A stretch of DNA of 6,659 bases from assembly GCA_038248745.1 (NCBI GenBank), contig JBBRXC010000091.1, positions 1 through 6,659 of the forward strand, given 5' to 3'. This DNA is from JAENWH01 sp038248745. Lineage in GTDB: Bacteria; Bacillota; Clostridia; Peptostreptococcales; Anaerovoracaceae. Every line of letters begins with the position of its first letter. The stretch's first letter is position 1. Under the pieces are notes generated by a model. That model was not told where the DNA came from. It worked only from the letters and a program-made list of their open reading frames with translations, and did not search any database. Shown here piece after piece: positions 1 to 6,606 of the stretch. The position numbers and the translations under genes are program-made.

Positions 1-33
1 AGAGATAAGACATTAAAGATAATTGAGGGCATC

Positions 34-570
34 TTATTTGGTGAAATTCTCCAAATCGAGTTCCATAATATATCGGTCGTGTCCCTTTCCATATTCATCT
101 TTGCGATGTTCTATAATTTCAAACCCAAGTTTTTCCTTATATAATTTAATCGCAGGAACGTTATTTACATCAACAGTAAGTGTTACATTTTTGAATTCTT
201 GTTCAATTAGATTTCTGCAGATTGTTACCAAAAGATGATACCCTAAACCCTGGCCTTGCAATTCCTCTGCGATGGCATAATCAAATAAGTATGCGGTATT
301 AGGATTTTCCCATTCTCGCATCAATATGGCAAAACCAATAAGACGTTGTTTATTTTCTTCTTTCAGGATGAATACATTGCCGTGACGTATTTGTGGGACT
401 AGACCCCACTCGTCCATTCCTAATTCTCCAAATAGGTTCTGCCCAAAATTTACAATTCTATTCAATAATTTCAAATTATAATCCTGTACAAGATAGACCT
501 TTAGGTTCCCAATATCACCATCTAAATTATCAATTACACGTTGTGGAAGCCTTCGGATTTCTTCTAACAT
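34..570 (-). CDS. GNAT-family N-acetyltransferase
   Basis: This 178-residue protein should transfer an acetyl group from acetyl-CoA to an amine in the cytoplasm; the substrate cannot be read from sequence. The GNAT core is visible in the C-terminal half: strand beta-4 with the acetyl-CoA pyrophosphate-binding turn QGQGLG at residues 105-110, followed by the helix GYHLLVTICRNLI, then the motif B region TVDVNNVPAIKLY-KEKLGF at 132-150, where Tyr144 is the usual general acid position. Residues 1-60 precede the core and contain a DEWGLVPQIRHG stretch that I do not recognise as a named domain. There is no signal peptide or membrane segment. The ATG is preceded by a modest GGTG ribosome binding site about 8 nt away. 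The gene is divergent from the polyamine cluster, so a polyamine or agmatine acetyltransferase is an attractive guess, but it is only contextual. The fold call is firm; the substrate is unknown. Confidence 0.9.
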   Translation of the reverse strand: MLEEIRRLPQRVIDNLDGDIGNLKVYLVQDYNLKLLNRIVNFGQNLFGELGMDEWGLVPQIRHGNVFILKEENKQRLIGFAILMREWENPNTAYLFDYAIAEELQGQGLGYHLLVTICRNLIEQEFKNVTLTVDVNNVPAIKLYKEKLGFEIIEHRKDEYGKGHDRYIMELDLENFTK

Positions 571-622
571 GCTAAAATCACCATCCTTTTCATTTTTTGT
601 ATTATTTACGTATTACTTTTAC

Positions 623-649
623 CCTATACAATTGTGCTATAAATGTCAA
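623..649 (-). promoter_or_regulatory. Candidate promoter of the GNAT gene
   Basis: On the minus strand there is a perfect TTGACA -35 box at 644-649. The best -10 partner is TATAGG at 623-628, which leaves a spacer of only 15 nt, shorter than the usual 16-18. The pair lies about 50-80 nt upstream of the GNAT start codon. The -35 box is convincing, the -10 is not, so the true start site may differ. Confidence 0.35.
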
Positions 650-692
650 GGTAGTATTTTTAACTTTTTTGCTTGAATTTAGTACTTTCTTG

Positions 693-721
693 TTTAATTA
701 TCAAATGATTTGTTGTATAAT
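693..721 (+). promoter_or_regulatory. Candidate promoter of the polyamine cluster
   Basis: A perfect TATAAT -10 box lies at 716-721. With a 17-nt spacer the -35 position reads TTTAAT (693-698); TTGTTT at 690-695 is a better hexamer but would need a 20-nt spacer. Transcription would begin near 728 and give a leader of about 40 nt before the decarboxylase start codon. The weak -35 suggests either low basal activity or help from an activator, which is inference. Confidence 0.5.
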
Positions 722-731
722 TAATACCTAG

Positions 732-751
732 TTTGAAAAAGGACTTTCAAA
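732..751 (+). promoter_or_regulatory. Small inverted repeat in the decarboxylase leader
   Basis: TTTGAAA (732-738) and TTTCAAA (745-751) are perfect inverted copies around a 6-nt loop, AAGGAC. The right arm ends directly before the GAAAGG ribosome binding site (752-757). In RNA this is a 7-bp, A/U-rich stem with one G-C pair, so it is weak; in DNA it could be an operator half-site pair. No T-run follows, so it is not a terminator. Confidence 0.3.
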
Positions 752-769
752 GAAAGGTAAAAAATATAA

Positions 770-2215
770 ATGTTATTAGATCAAAACAGGATGCCTATAT
801 ATGAAGCTTTGCAGCACTTTAAAAAAGACAGAATTGTCCCATTTGATGTTCCCGGTCATAAAAGAGGGAAAGGTAATAAAGAACTGACGGACTTTTTAGG
901 TGAAAAGTGTTTGACGGTTGATGTTAATTCAATGAAACCTTTAGATAATTTATGCCATCCTGTTTCTGTGATCAGAGATGCAGAAATTTTAGCCGCGGAT
1001 GCATTTGGTGCTGCCCATGCTTTCTTTATGGTCGGCGGAACTACCTCTGCGGTTCAAAGTATGGTTCTCACCGTCTGCAAGGCGGGTGATAAGATTATTC
1101 TTCCCAGAAATGTCCATAGAAGCGCAATCAATGCATTGATTTTAAGCGGAGCTGTTCCGGTATACGTAAATCCAGATATTGATTCTAGGCTGGGTATTTC
1201 ACTTGGGATGAGTCTAGATGAGCTGGAAAGAACTATTTTAATGAATAAAGATGCAAAGGCAGTTTTGATCAATAATCCGACTTACTATGGCATCTGTTCA
1301 AATATAAAAGGGATCACGGCGTTAGCCCATAAATACAACATGCTTGTACTTGCTGATGAGGCACACGGCACACATTTTTATTTTGATGAAGAGCTTCCAA
1401 TGGCGGCAATGCATGTCGGGGCCGATATGGCTGCTGTCAGTATGCATAAATCTGGTGGGAGTTTAACGCAAAGTTCCTTTTTACTAATTGGTAAAAATAT
1501 GAACGCAGATTATGTAAGACAAATAATCAATTTGACACAGACCACAAGTGGCTCTTATTTATTAATGTCCAGTCTTGATATTTCAAGAAAAAATTTGGCA
1601 TTGAACGGAAAAGAGATATTTAAAAAAGTAAGAAGTCTGGCAAATTACGCCAGAGATGAAATCAATAAAATAGGTGATTATTATGCCTATTCAAAAGAGC
1701 TGATCAATGGGAATTCCATCTATGATTTTGATGTGACAAAACTCTCCGTATTCACACTTGATGTGGGCTTAGCCGGCATAGAAGTTTATGATATTCTTCG
1801 TGATGAATACGGCATTCAAATTGAATTTGGAGATATCGGGAATATACTGGCGTATCTTTCGGTAGGGGATAGAGAACGAGATATAGAGCGTCTTGTAAGT
1901 TCTTTGGCTGAAATCCACAGAAGATTCAAAAAGGAAAGAACAGGAATGCTTGATCATGAATATATTAATCCTCTGGTTGTAACTACGCCGCAGCAGGCTT
2001 TTTACGGTAAAAAAGTTTCTCTACCAATTATGGAAAGCGTGGGAAAAGTTTGCGGAGAATTTGTCATGTTATATCCACCAGGTATTCCTATTTTAGCACC
2101 GGGAGAAATGATCACAAAAGATATTCTGGACTATATACAATATGCCAAAGGGAAAGGATGTTTTATGACCGGCCCTGAAGATATGAAAGTGGAACGTCTC
2201 AATGTGATTGTTTGA
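770..2215 (+). CDS. speA: AAT-fold PLP arginine decarboxylase (Orn/Lys/Arg decarboxylase family)
   Basis: This 481-residue enzyme removes the carboxyl group of a basic amino acid, by context arginine to agmatine, as the first step of polyamine synthesis in the cytoplasm. It belongs to the short Bacillus-type fold-I group that lacks the N-terminal response-regulator-like wing of the large E. coli enzymes. Visible motifs are VPGHKRG at 27-33, the PLP phosphate-binding GGTTSA at 89-94, DEAHG at 196-200 with Asp196 contacting the pyridine nitrogen, and SMHKS with the Schiff-base lysine Lys227. A C-terminal domain follows, with YPPGIPILAPGE at 435-446. The ATG has a GAAAGG ribosome binding site 12 nt upstream. 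The next gene starts 15 nt after its stop, so they are co-transcribed. Family members act on arginine, lysine or ornithine and sequence alone does not separate them; the agmatinase two genes downstream makes arginine the best call. Confidence 0.9.
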   Translation: MLLDQNRMPIYEALQHFKKDRIVPFDVPGHKRGKGNKELTDFLGEKCLTVDVNSMKPLDNLCHPVSVIRDAEILAADAFGAAHAFFMVGGTTSAVQSMVLTVCKAGDKIILPRNVHRSAINALILSGAVPVYVNPDIDSRLGISLGMSLDELERTILMNKDAKAVLINNPTYYGICSNIKGITALAHKYNMLVLADEAHGTHFYFDEELPMAAMHVGADMAAVSMHKSGGSLTQSSFLLIGKNMNADYVRQIINLTQTTSGSYLLMSSLDISRKNLALNGKEIFKKVRSLANYARDEINKIGDYYAYSKELINGNSIYDFDVTKLSVFTLDVGLAGIEVYDILRDEYGIQIEFGDIGNILAYLSVGDRERDIERLVSSLAEIHRRFKKERTGMLDHEYINPLVVTTPQQAFYGKKVSLPIMESVGKVCGEFVMLYPPGIPILAPGEMITKDILDYIQYAKGKGCFMTGPEDMKVERLNVIV

Positions 2216-2230
2216 AAGGAGATGAAATAA

Positions 2231-3082
2231 GTGGAGTTATGGTTTACGGAAAAACATACAAAGGACGGAAAGTTTTCAATAAAGGTTGACCGGCAGATTT
2301 ACAGTGGACAAAGTGAGCACCAAAGGATAGATGTATTTGAGTCTACAGAATTTGGAAGGTTCCTGACACTTGATGGGTCCATGAGATTAACAGAAAAAGA
2401 TGAATTTATATATCATGAAATGATTGTACATACACCGATGGCAGTCCATCCCCATGTACAAAATGTGCTTGTAATAGGTGCGGGAGATGGTGGTGTTGTT
2501 CGGGAATTGTCAAGATATAAGAGCATTGAGCATATTGACATGGTTGAAATCGATGAACAGGTAGTAGAGGTCTGTAAAAAATATCTTCCCAGTACCGCAA
2601 GTTGTTTAGAAGATCCAAGAGTACATATTTATTATCAAGATGGCCTGAAGTATATCAGAACAAAAGAAAATGAATACGATCTTGTTATCATTGATTCCAG
2701 CGATCCCTTTGGGCTTGGAGAAGGCTTATTTACCAAAGAATTTTATGGCAGTTGCTATAATATACTGAAGGACGATGGGATTATGGTTAATCAGCATGAA
2801 AGCTCTTTCTACAGAGAAGATGCGCTTGCCATGCAGAACGCACACAGGAAAATTTTTCAATGTTTCCCTATTACTAAAATATATCAGGCGCATATTCCCA
2901 CCTATCCTTCAGGATATTGGCTATTTGGATTTGCATCGAAAAAATATCATCCGATAAATGATTTTAACGGAATGAAGTGGGATTCAATAGGGTTAAAAAC
3001 GAATTACTATAATACGAGGCTCCATTTAGGAGCATTTGCATTGCCGAATTATGTGGAGGAGTTGCTGAAAAATGTGGAATAA
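2231..3082 (+). CDS. speE: Spermidine synthase-family aminopropyltransferase
   Basis: This 283-residue protein is close to the usual length of bacterial spermidine synthase, which transfers an aminopropyl group from decarboxylated AdoMet to putrescine. The N-terminal beta domain includes LDGSMRLTEKDEFIYHEM (48-64). The Rossmann methyltransferase-like domain has GAGDGG at 83-88, the ribose-binding acidic residue Glu106 in VEID, DG at 137-138, and the catalytic loop DSSDPFGLGEGLFT at 155-168 with Asp155 and Asp158. The amine-site motif IPTYPSG is at 222-228. One oddity is Leu162, where the family normally has proline in DP-x-G-P. The GTG start is supported by an AAAGGAGAT ribosome binding site 9 nt upstream. 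The gene is 15 nt behind speA and overlaps speB by 11 nt. No AdoMet decarboxylase (speD) lies in the window, so the aminopropyl donor must come from elsewhere, or the substrate differs. The family is certain; the exact reaction is less so. Confidence 0.88.
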   Translation: MELWFTEKHTKDGKFSIKVDRQIYSGQSEHQRIDVFESTEFGRFLTLDGSMRLTEKDEFIYHEMIVHTPMAVHPHVQNVLVIGAGDGGVVRELSRYKSIEHIDMVEIDEQVVEVCKKYLPSTASCLEDPRVHIYYQDGLKYIRTKENEYDLVIIDSSDPFGLGEGLFTKEFYGSCYNILKDDGIMVNQHESSFYREDALAMQNAHRKIFQCFPITKIYQAHIPTYPSGYWLFGFASKKYHPINDFNGMKWDSIGLKTNYYNTRLHLGAFALPNYVEELLKNVE

Positions 3083-3923
3083 AAATATTGAGACGTTTAT
3101 TGGTTGTGATGCAACATTTGAAGAGGCACAGACAGTACTTTTTGGCGCACCCTTTGATTCGACCACGTCCTTCCGACCAGGTGCCCGTTTTGCAAGTAAA
3201 GCCATGAGAGGCGACTCCTGGGGGTTAGAAACGTATAGCCCTTATCAGGATAAAGATATGGAAGAAATTAAAGTTTTTGATGGTGGGGACCTGGAACTTT
3301 CTTTTGGAAATCCAGATAAAGCATTGAAGGAAATAATGGAAACTACTAGAATGATTTTGGAGGCGGGCAAACTTCCTTGCATGCTAGGGGGAGAGCATCT
3401 AGTGACCCTTGGAGCAGTTGAAGCTGCTTTTCTGGCGAATCCTGAATTAAGAATCATCCATTTTGATGCGCATACGGATTTAAGAGATGAATATCTGGGT
3501 GAGAAATTATCCCATGCAACGGTTATTCGAAGAATCTGGGATCTCTTGGGGGATGGAAAAATTCATCAGTTTGGCATCAGAAGTGGTGAAAAACAAGAGT
3601 TTGACTGGGGGTCAGAGCATACTGATTTAAATAAATTTTCATTTGACGGCTTAGAAAAGGCAGTAGAGGAATGTAGGGAGTATCCAGTATATCTGACAGT
3701 AGATTTGGATGTCCTGGATCCTTCCTGTTTCCCGGGCACAGGAAATCCCGAAGCCGGTGGCGTCAGTTTTAACCAACTGCGTGAAGCGATTATGAAAGTA
3801 TCAACATTGAATATTGTTGGAATGGATGTGAACGAACTAGCACCAATATATGACGCAAGCGGAGCGTCTACGGCTGTTGCGTGCAAGGTGCTTAGAGAAT
3901 TGCTACTGGCTGTTGGTAAATAG
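3072..3923 (+). CDS. speB: Agmatinase / agmatinase-like ureohydrolase
   Basis: This 283-residue arginase-superfamily enzyme hydrolyses the guanidino group of agmatine to give putrescine and urea, using a binuclear manganese centre. All six metal ligands are visible: His109 in GGEH (106-109), Asp132, His134 and Asp136 in DAHTD, and Asp211 and Asp213 in DLDVLDP. The SFRPGARF and GLETYSPY stretches near residues 33-57 match the B. subtilis-type SpeB subgroup. The ATG lies inside the end of speE, in another frame, with a GGAGGAG ribosome binding site 10 nt upstream, so translation of the two is probably coupled. Because the downstream pair could act on agmatine, this protein may instead, or also, hydrolyse N1-aminopropylagmatine straight to spermidine, as known for some ureohydrolases of this family. 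The fold and metal chemistry are very secure; the physiological substrate is inferred from context. Confidence 0.93.
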   Translation: MWNKNIETFIGCDATFEEAQTVLFGAPFDSTTSFRPGARFASKAMRGDSWGLETYSPYQDKDMEEIKVFDGGDLELSFGNPDKALKEIMETTRMILEAGKLPCMLGGEHLVTLGAVEAAFLANPELRIIHFDAHTDLRDEYLGEKLSHATVIRRIWDLLGDGKIHQFGIRSGEKQEFDWGSEHTDLNKFSFDGLEKAVEECREYPVYLTVDLDVLDPSCFPGTGNPEAGGVSFNQLREAIMKVSTLNIVGMDVNELAPIYDASGASTAVACKVLRELLLAVGK

Positions 3924-3989
3924 ACGGTCAAAAGCGGTGGTTCAGTATAGGAATAGAAAAGAATATTAATTGATATTTTATGAAGATAT

Positions 3990-4002
3990 GGAGGAAAAGG
4001 AA
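3990..4002 (+). promoter_or_regulatory. Ribosome binding site that fixes the dehydrogenase start
   Basis: GGAGG at 3990-3994 is followed by an 8-nt spacer and the ATG at 4003. Earlier in-frame starts (TTG at 3970, ATG at 3988) have no ribosome binding site, and the 3988 ATG overlaps this one. Starting at 4003 also places the Rossmann strand MGKALIIGCGG at the N-terminus, as in related enzymes. Confidence 0.8.
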
Positions 4003-5205
4003 ATGGGAAAAGCATTAATTATCGGTTGTGGCGGCGTAGCAGGAGTTGCTATTAAAAAATGCTGCCAGAACAGTGGAATTTTTCAAGAAATAATGATTGC
4101 AAGTCGTACAAAAAGTAAATGTGACCAATTAAAAGAAGAATTGGAAGGGAAAACAAAGACGATTATTCATACGGCACAGGTGAATGCAGATGCGGTGCCG
4201 GAATTGGTTGCTCTTATTAATCAGTTTAAGCCGGATGTTGTGTTGAATCTGGCACTGCCATACCAGGATTTAACCATTATGGATGCTTGCCTAGAAACGA
4301 AAACTCATTACATCGACACGGCAAACTATGAACATCCGGATACGGCAAAGTTCGAGTATAAATGGCAATGGGCTTACCAGGACAGATTTAAGGAAGCGGG
4401 CATTCTTGGCCTTTTAGGCAGCGGTTTCGACCCGGGAGTAACCAGTGTGTTTGCTGCTTACGCGATGAAACATCATTTTGATGAGATTAACTATATTGAC
4501 ATATTGGACTGCAATGGGGGAGACCATGGCTATCCGTTTGCGACTAATTTTAACCCGGAAATTAATATTCGCGAAGTGTCAGCGAATGGTAGTTACTGGG
4601 AAGAGGGTAAATGGATTGAAACAGAGCCTATGGAAATCAAAAGAGAATATGATTTCAAGGAAGTGGGAATGAAAGACATGTATCTGCTTCATCACGAAGA
4701 GTTGGAGTCCCTTGCCCTTCATATCAAGGGAATAAAAAGAATAAGATTTTTCATGACGTTTGGACAAAGTTATCTCACCCATTTGAAATGTCTTGAAAAT
4801 ACAGGGATGACATCGATTGTTCCAATTGAATTTGAAGGGAAACAGATCGTTCCGCTTCAATTCTTGGCGGCAGTATTGCCAGATCCATCCAGTCTTGGCC
4901 CAAGAACGGTTGGTAAAACAAATATTGGCTGTATTTTCAGAGGAAAAAAAGACGGAAAAGATAAGACTTATTATTTATACAATATTTGTGATCATCAGGA
5001 ATGTTATAAAGAAGTTGGTTCCCAGGCAATCAGTTATACAACCGGCGTACCTGCAATGATAGGCGCAATGCTTGTGATGAATGGAACCTGGAAGGGAGAA
5101 GGCGTCTTCACTATCGAAGAATTTGACCCAGATCCGTTTATGGATGCATTGAACAAATGGGGGCTTCCATGGCAGGAAGATTTTAATCCGGTATTAGTCG
5201 ACTAG
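4003..5205 (+). CDS. Carboxynorspermidine/carboxyspermidine dehydrogenase (saccharopine dehydrogenase-like)
   Basis: This 400-residue NAD(P)H-dependent enzyme would condense aspartate beta-semialdehyde with a diamine (putrescine, diaminopropane or possibly agmatine) and reduce the imine, giving a carboxylated polyamine. It shows the N-terminal dinucleotide-binding GCGGVAG at 8-14, followed by IASR at 32-35. Then come the saccharopine dehydrogenase-type segment LNLALPYQDLTIMDACLE (81-98), HYIDTANYE (102-110) and LGSGFDPGVTSVFAAY (138-153). A long substrate domain follows, and TTGVPAMIGAMLVMNGTW (346-363) near the end is typical of the family. It is soluble, with no signal peptide. I chose ATG 4003 over upstream starts on ribosome binding site and N-terminal alignment. 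The partner decarboxylase begins 25 nt downstream, which distinguishes this gene from lysine-pathway saccharopine dehydrogenases. Which amine it uses cannot be read from sequence. Confidence 0.88.
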   Translation: MGKALIIGCGGVAGVAIKKCCQNSGIFQEIMIASRTKSKCDQLKEELEGKTKTIIHTAQVNADAVPELVALINQFKPDVVLNLALPYQDLTIMDACLETKTHYIDTANYEHPDTAKFEYKWQWAYQDRFKEAGILGLLGSGFDPGVTSVFAAYAMKHHFDEINYIDILDCNGGDHGYPFATNFNPEINIREVSANGSYWEEGKWIETEPMEIKREYDFKEVGMKDMYLLHHEELESLALHIKGIKRIRFFMTFGQSYLTHLKCLENTGMTSIVPIEFEGKQIVPLQFLAAVLPDPSSLGPRTVGKTNIGCIFRGKKDGKDKTYYLYNICDHQECYKEVGSQAISYTTGVPAMIGAMLVMNGTWKGEGVFTIEEFDPDPFMDALNKWGLPWQEDFNPVLVD

Positions 5206-5230
5206 TGAATGGAGAAGGAGCTTACGCAGG

Positions 5231-6355
5231 ATGAATTTTAATGAAATTCCAACACCTAGCTATGTTGTAGAGGTGGAGTTGTTGGAAAAAAATCTGGAGA
5301 TATTGGGAAGTGTCATGGAGCGGACAGGGTGCCATATTTTGTTGGCACAAAAATGTTTTTCCATGTTTCCAGTTTACCCACTCATCAGACAGCATATCAG
5401 CGGTGCGACAGCCAGCGGTTTGTTTGAAGCAAAGCTTGCTCATGAGTATATGGGTGGTGAAAATCATATCTTTTCTGCAGCCTACAGAGAGGAAGAGATG
5501 GAGGAAATTTTTCGCATTTGTGACCATATCGTATTCAATTCATTTTCTCAATGGGGAAAATATAAAGAGTTGGCGATGGCTTCTGGAAAGGAATGCGGAC
5601 TTCGAATAAACCCTGAATGTTCCACACAGGAAGGCCATGACATCTATGATCCATGTGCACCTTATTCCCGTCTGGGTATTACAAAAAACAACTTTCGACC
5701 AGAACTGCTGGAGGGCATCAGTGGCCTGCATTTTCACACTTTATGCGAACAAAATTCAGACGACTTGAAAACCACATTGGTTGCAGTGGAAGAATTGTTT
5801 GGAGAATTTTTGCCCCAGATGAAGTGGCTGAATTTTGGCGGTGGCCATCACATAACTCGTGAGGATTATGACGTTGAAACCTTGGTCGACTGCATTACAT
5901 ACATGCAGAAAAAGTATGATCTAGAAATATATCTTGAACCTGGCGAAGCGGTGGCATTTAATGCGGGAACCCTTGTAACCACAGTGCTGGATATCATTAA
6001 AAATGGCATGGAAATTGCCATTCTAGACACCTCTGCGGCATGTCACATGCCGGATGTACTAGAGATGCCTTACCGGCCTGAAGTGATAGGCGCAGAGAAA
6101 CCAGGAGAGAAAAAATATACCTATCGTTTTGGTGGGCCAACCTGTCTTTCAGGGGATATTATTGGAGAATTCTCTTTTGACGAACCCCTCAAGATTGGAG
6201 ATCGGCTGGAATTTTGTGATATGGCGATCTATTCTATGGTGAAGAACAATACCTTTAACGGCATGAACCTTCCCTCTATTTTATTAAAAAGAGAGGATGA
6301 TTATCAACTGGTAAAGTCCTTTGGATATGAAGATTTTAAAGGCAGACTAGGATAA
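5231..6355 (+). CDS. nspC: Carboxynorspermidine/carboxyspermidine decarboxylase
   Basis: This 374-residue PLP enzyme of the alanine racemase fold (fold III) removes the carboxyl group from carboxyspermidine or carboxynorspermidine, the last step of the AdoMet-independent route. The N-terminal barrel starts with IPTPSYVVE and carries the Schiff-base lysine Lys41 in LLAQKCFSMF. Further barrel motifs are the GLHFHTLCEQ strand at 165-174, phosphate-binding NFGGGHH at 201-207 and EPGEA at 236-240. The C-terminal part has DTSAACHMPDVLEMPYRP at 266-283 and GPTCLSGD at 302-309, where Cys305 is the position of the active-site cysteine supplied by the partner subunit of the dimer; these residues separate it from diaminopimelate decarboxylase. 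The ATG has an AGAAGGAG ribosome binding site ending 10 nt upstream. It is the last gene of the cluster. No hairpin terminator is visible in the 100 nt after it. The symbol follows the Vibrio gene; the preferred substrate is unknown. Confidence 0.92.
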   Translation: MNFNEIPTPSYVVEVELLEKNLEILGSVMERTGCHILLAQKCFSMFPVYPLIRQHISGATASGLFEAKLAHEYMGGENHIFSAAYREEEMEEIFRICDHIVFNSFSQWGKYKELAMASGKECGLRINPECSTQEGHDIYDPCAPYSRLGITKNNFRPELLEGISGLHFHTLCEQNSDDLKTTLVAVEELFGEFLPQMKWLNFGGGHHITREDYDVETLVDCITYMQKKYDLEIYLEPGEAVAFNAGTLVTTVLDIIKNGMEIAILDTSAACHMPDVLEMPYRPEVIGAEKPGEKKYTYRFGGPTCLSGDIIGEFSFDEPLKIGDRLEFCDMAIYSMVKNNTFNGMNLPSILLKREDDYQLVKSFGYEDFKGRLG

Positions 6356-6413
6356 TCGGGTGGCGACATTTTTGAAAGAAATAGCCCTAATCGGAAATTA
6401 ATGAAAATGTTAC

Positions 6414-6443
6414 TTGAAAAGATATAGGAAAAAGAGTTATACT
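6414..6443 (+). promoter_or_regulatory. Promoter of the threonine tRNA gene
   Basis: TTGAAA at 6414-6419 and TATACT at 6438-6443 (spacer 18; or TTATAC at 6437-6442 with spacer 17) each match the sigma-A consensus at five of six positions for the best pairing. Transcription would start near 6450, a few bases before the mature tRNA 5' end, as is usual for a dedicated tRNA promoter. Confidence 0.65.
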
Positions 6444-6456
6444 AGTGGAGGAGCAT

Positions 6457-6532
6457 GCTACTGTAGCTCAGTCGGTAGAGCAGCACACTCGTAACGTGCA
6501 GGTCAAGGGTTCGATTCCCTTCAGTAGCTCCA
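6457..6532 (+). tRNA. tRNA-Thr with CGU anticodon
   Basis: The 76-nt gene folds as a complete cloverleaf. The acceptor arms GCTACTG (6457-6463) and CAGTAGC (6522-6528) pair fully, with discriminator T6529 and an encoded CCA at 6530-6532. The D-stem is GCTC/GAGC with an 8-nt loop. The anticodon loop CTCGTAA (6488-6494) carries CGT at 6490-6492, which reads ACG threonine codons. The T-stem AAGGG/CCCTT encloses TTCGATT. The anticodon stem GCACA/CGTGC has four pairs and an A-C mismatch at the pair closing the loop (positions 31-39). It has its own promoter upstream and a terminator directly after the CCA. Confidence 0.96.
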
Positions 6533-6533
6533 C

Positions 6534-6592
6534 AATAAAAAAGGTGATGAACTTGGGAAAACCCTGAGTTCGTCACCTTTATTTTTTGTTTT
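6534..6592. terminator. Rho-independent terminator, probably bidirectional
   Basis: The arms at 6540-6553 (AAAGGTGATGAACT) and 6567-6580 (AGTTCGTCACCTTT) form a 14-bp stem with one G-T wobble. The 13-nt loop holds a further GGG/CCC pairing around AAAA. On the plus strand the stem is followed by TATTTTTTGTTTT, ending transcription of the tRNA. On the minus strand the A-run before the left arm becomes a T-run, so the element could also stop a convergent transcript coming from the right edge. Confidence 0.92.
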
Positions 6593-6606
6593 ATGCCGAT
6601 CTTAAT

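Noticed and set aside
599..616. Direct repeat of GTATTA (11-nt period) in the GNAT leader
   Set aside because: Only two short copies of A/T-rich sequence, easily expected by chance here.
770..2215. Lysine or ornithine decarboxylase as the primary name for the first gene
   Set aside because: The family allows it, but the agmatinase in the same operon makes arginine the better substrate call. It is kept as an alternative only.
3924..4002. A second promoter in the 79-nt gap before the dehydrogenase gene (TTCAGT at 3941-3946, TATTAA at 3964-3969, spacer 17)
   Set aside because: The -35 hexamer matches consensus poorly and the -10 is only moderate in an AT-rich stretch. No hairpin terminator ends the first three genes, so one operon is the simpler reading.
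3970..4002. Upstream starts (TTG 3970, ATG 3988) for the dehydrogenase
   Set aside because: Neither has a ribosome binding site, and they add residues before the Rossmann strand that should begin the protein.
3566..4015. A 149-codon minus-strand open frame opposite the end of agmatinase
   Set aside because: It lies almost wholly antisense to the speB metal-site region, its translation is serine- and proline-rich with no recognisable motif, and the plus-strand gene explains the openness.
6356..6413. A terminator after the decarboxylase gene
   Set aside because: I found no stem with a following T-run in this stretch. Transcripts may read on to the strong terminator behind the tRNA.
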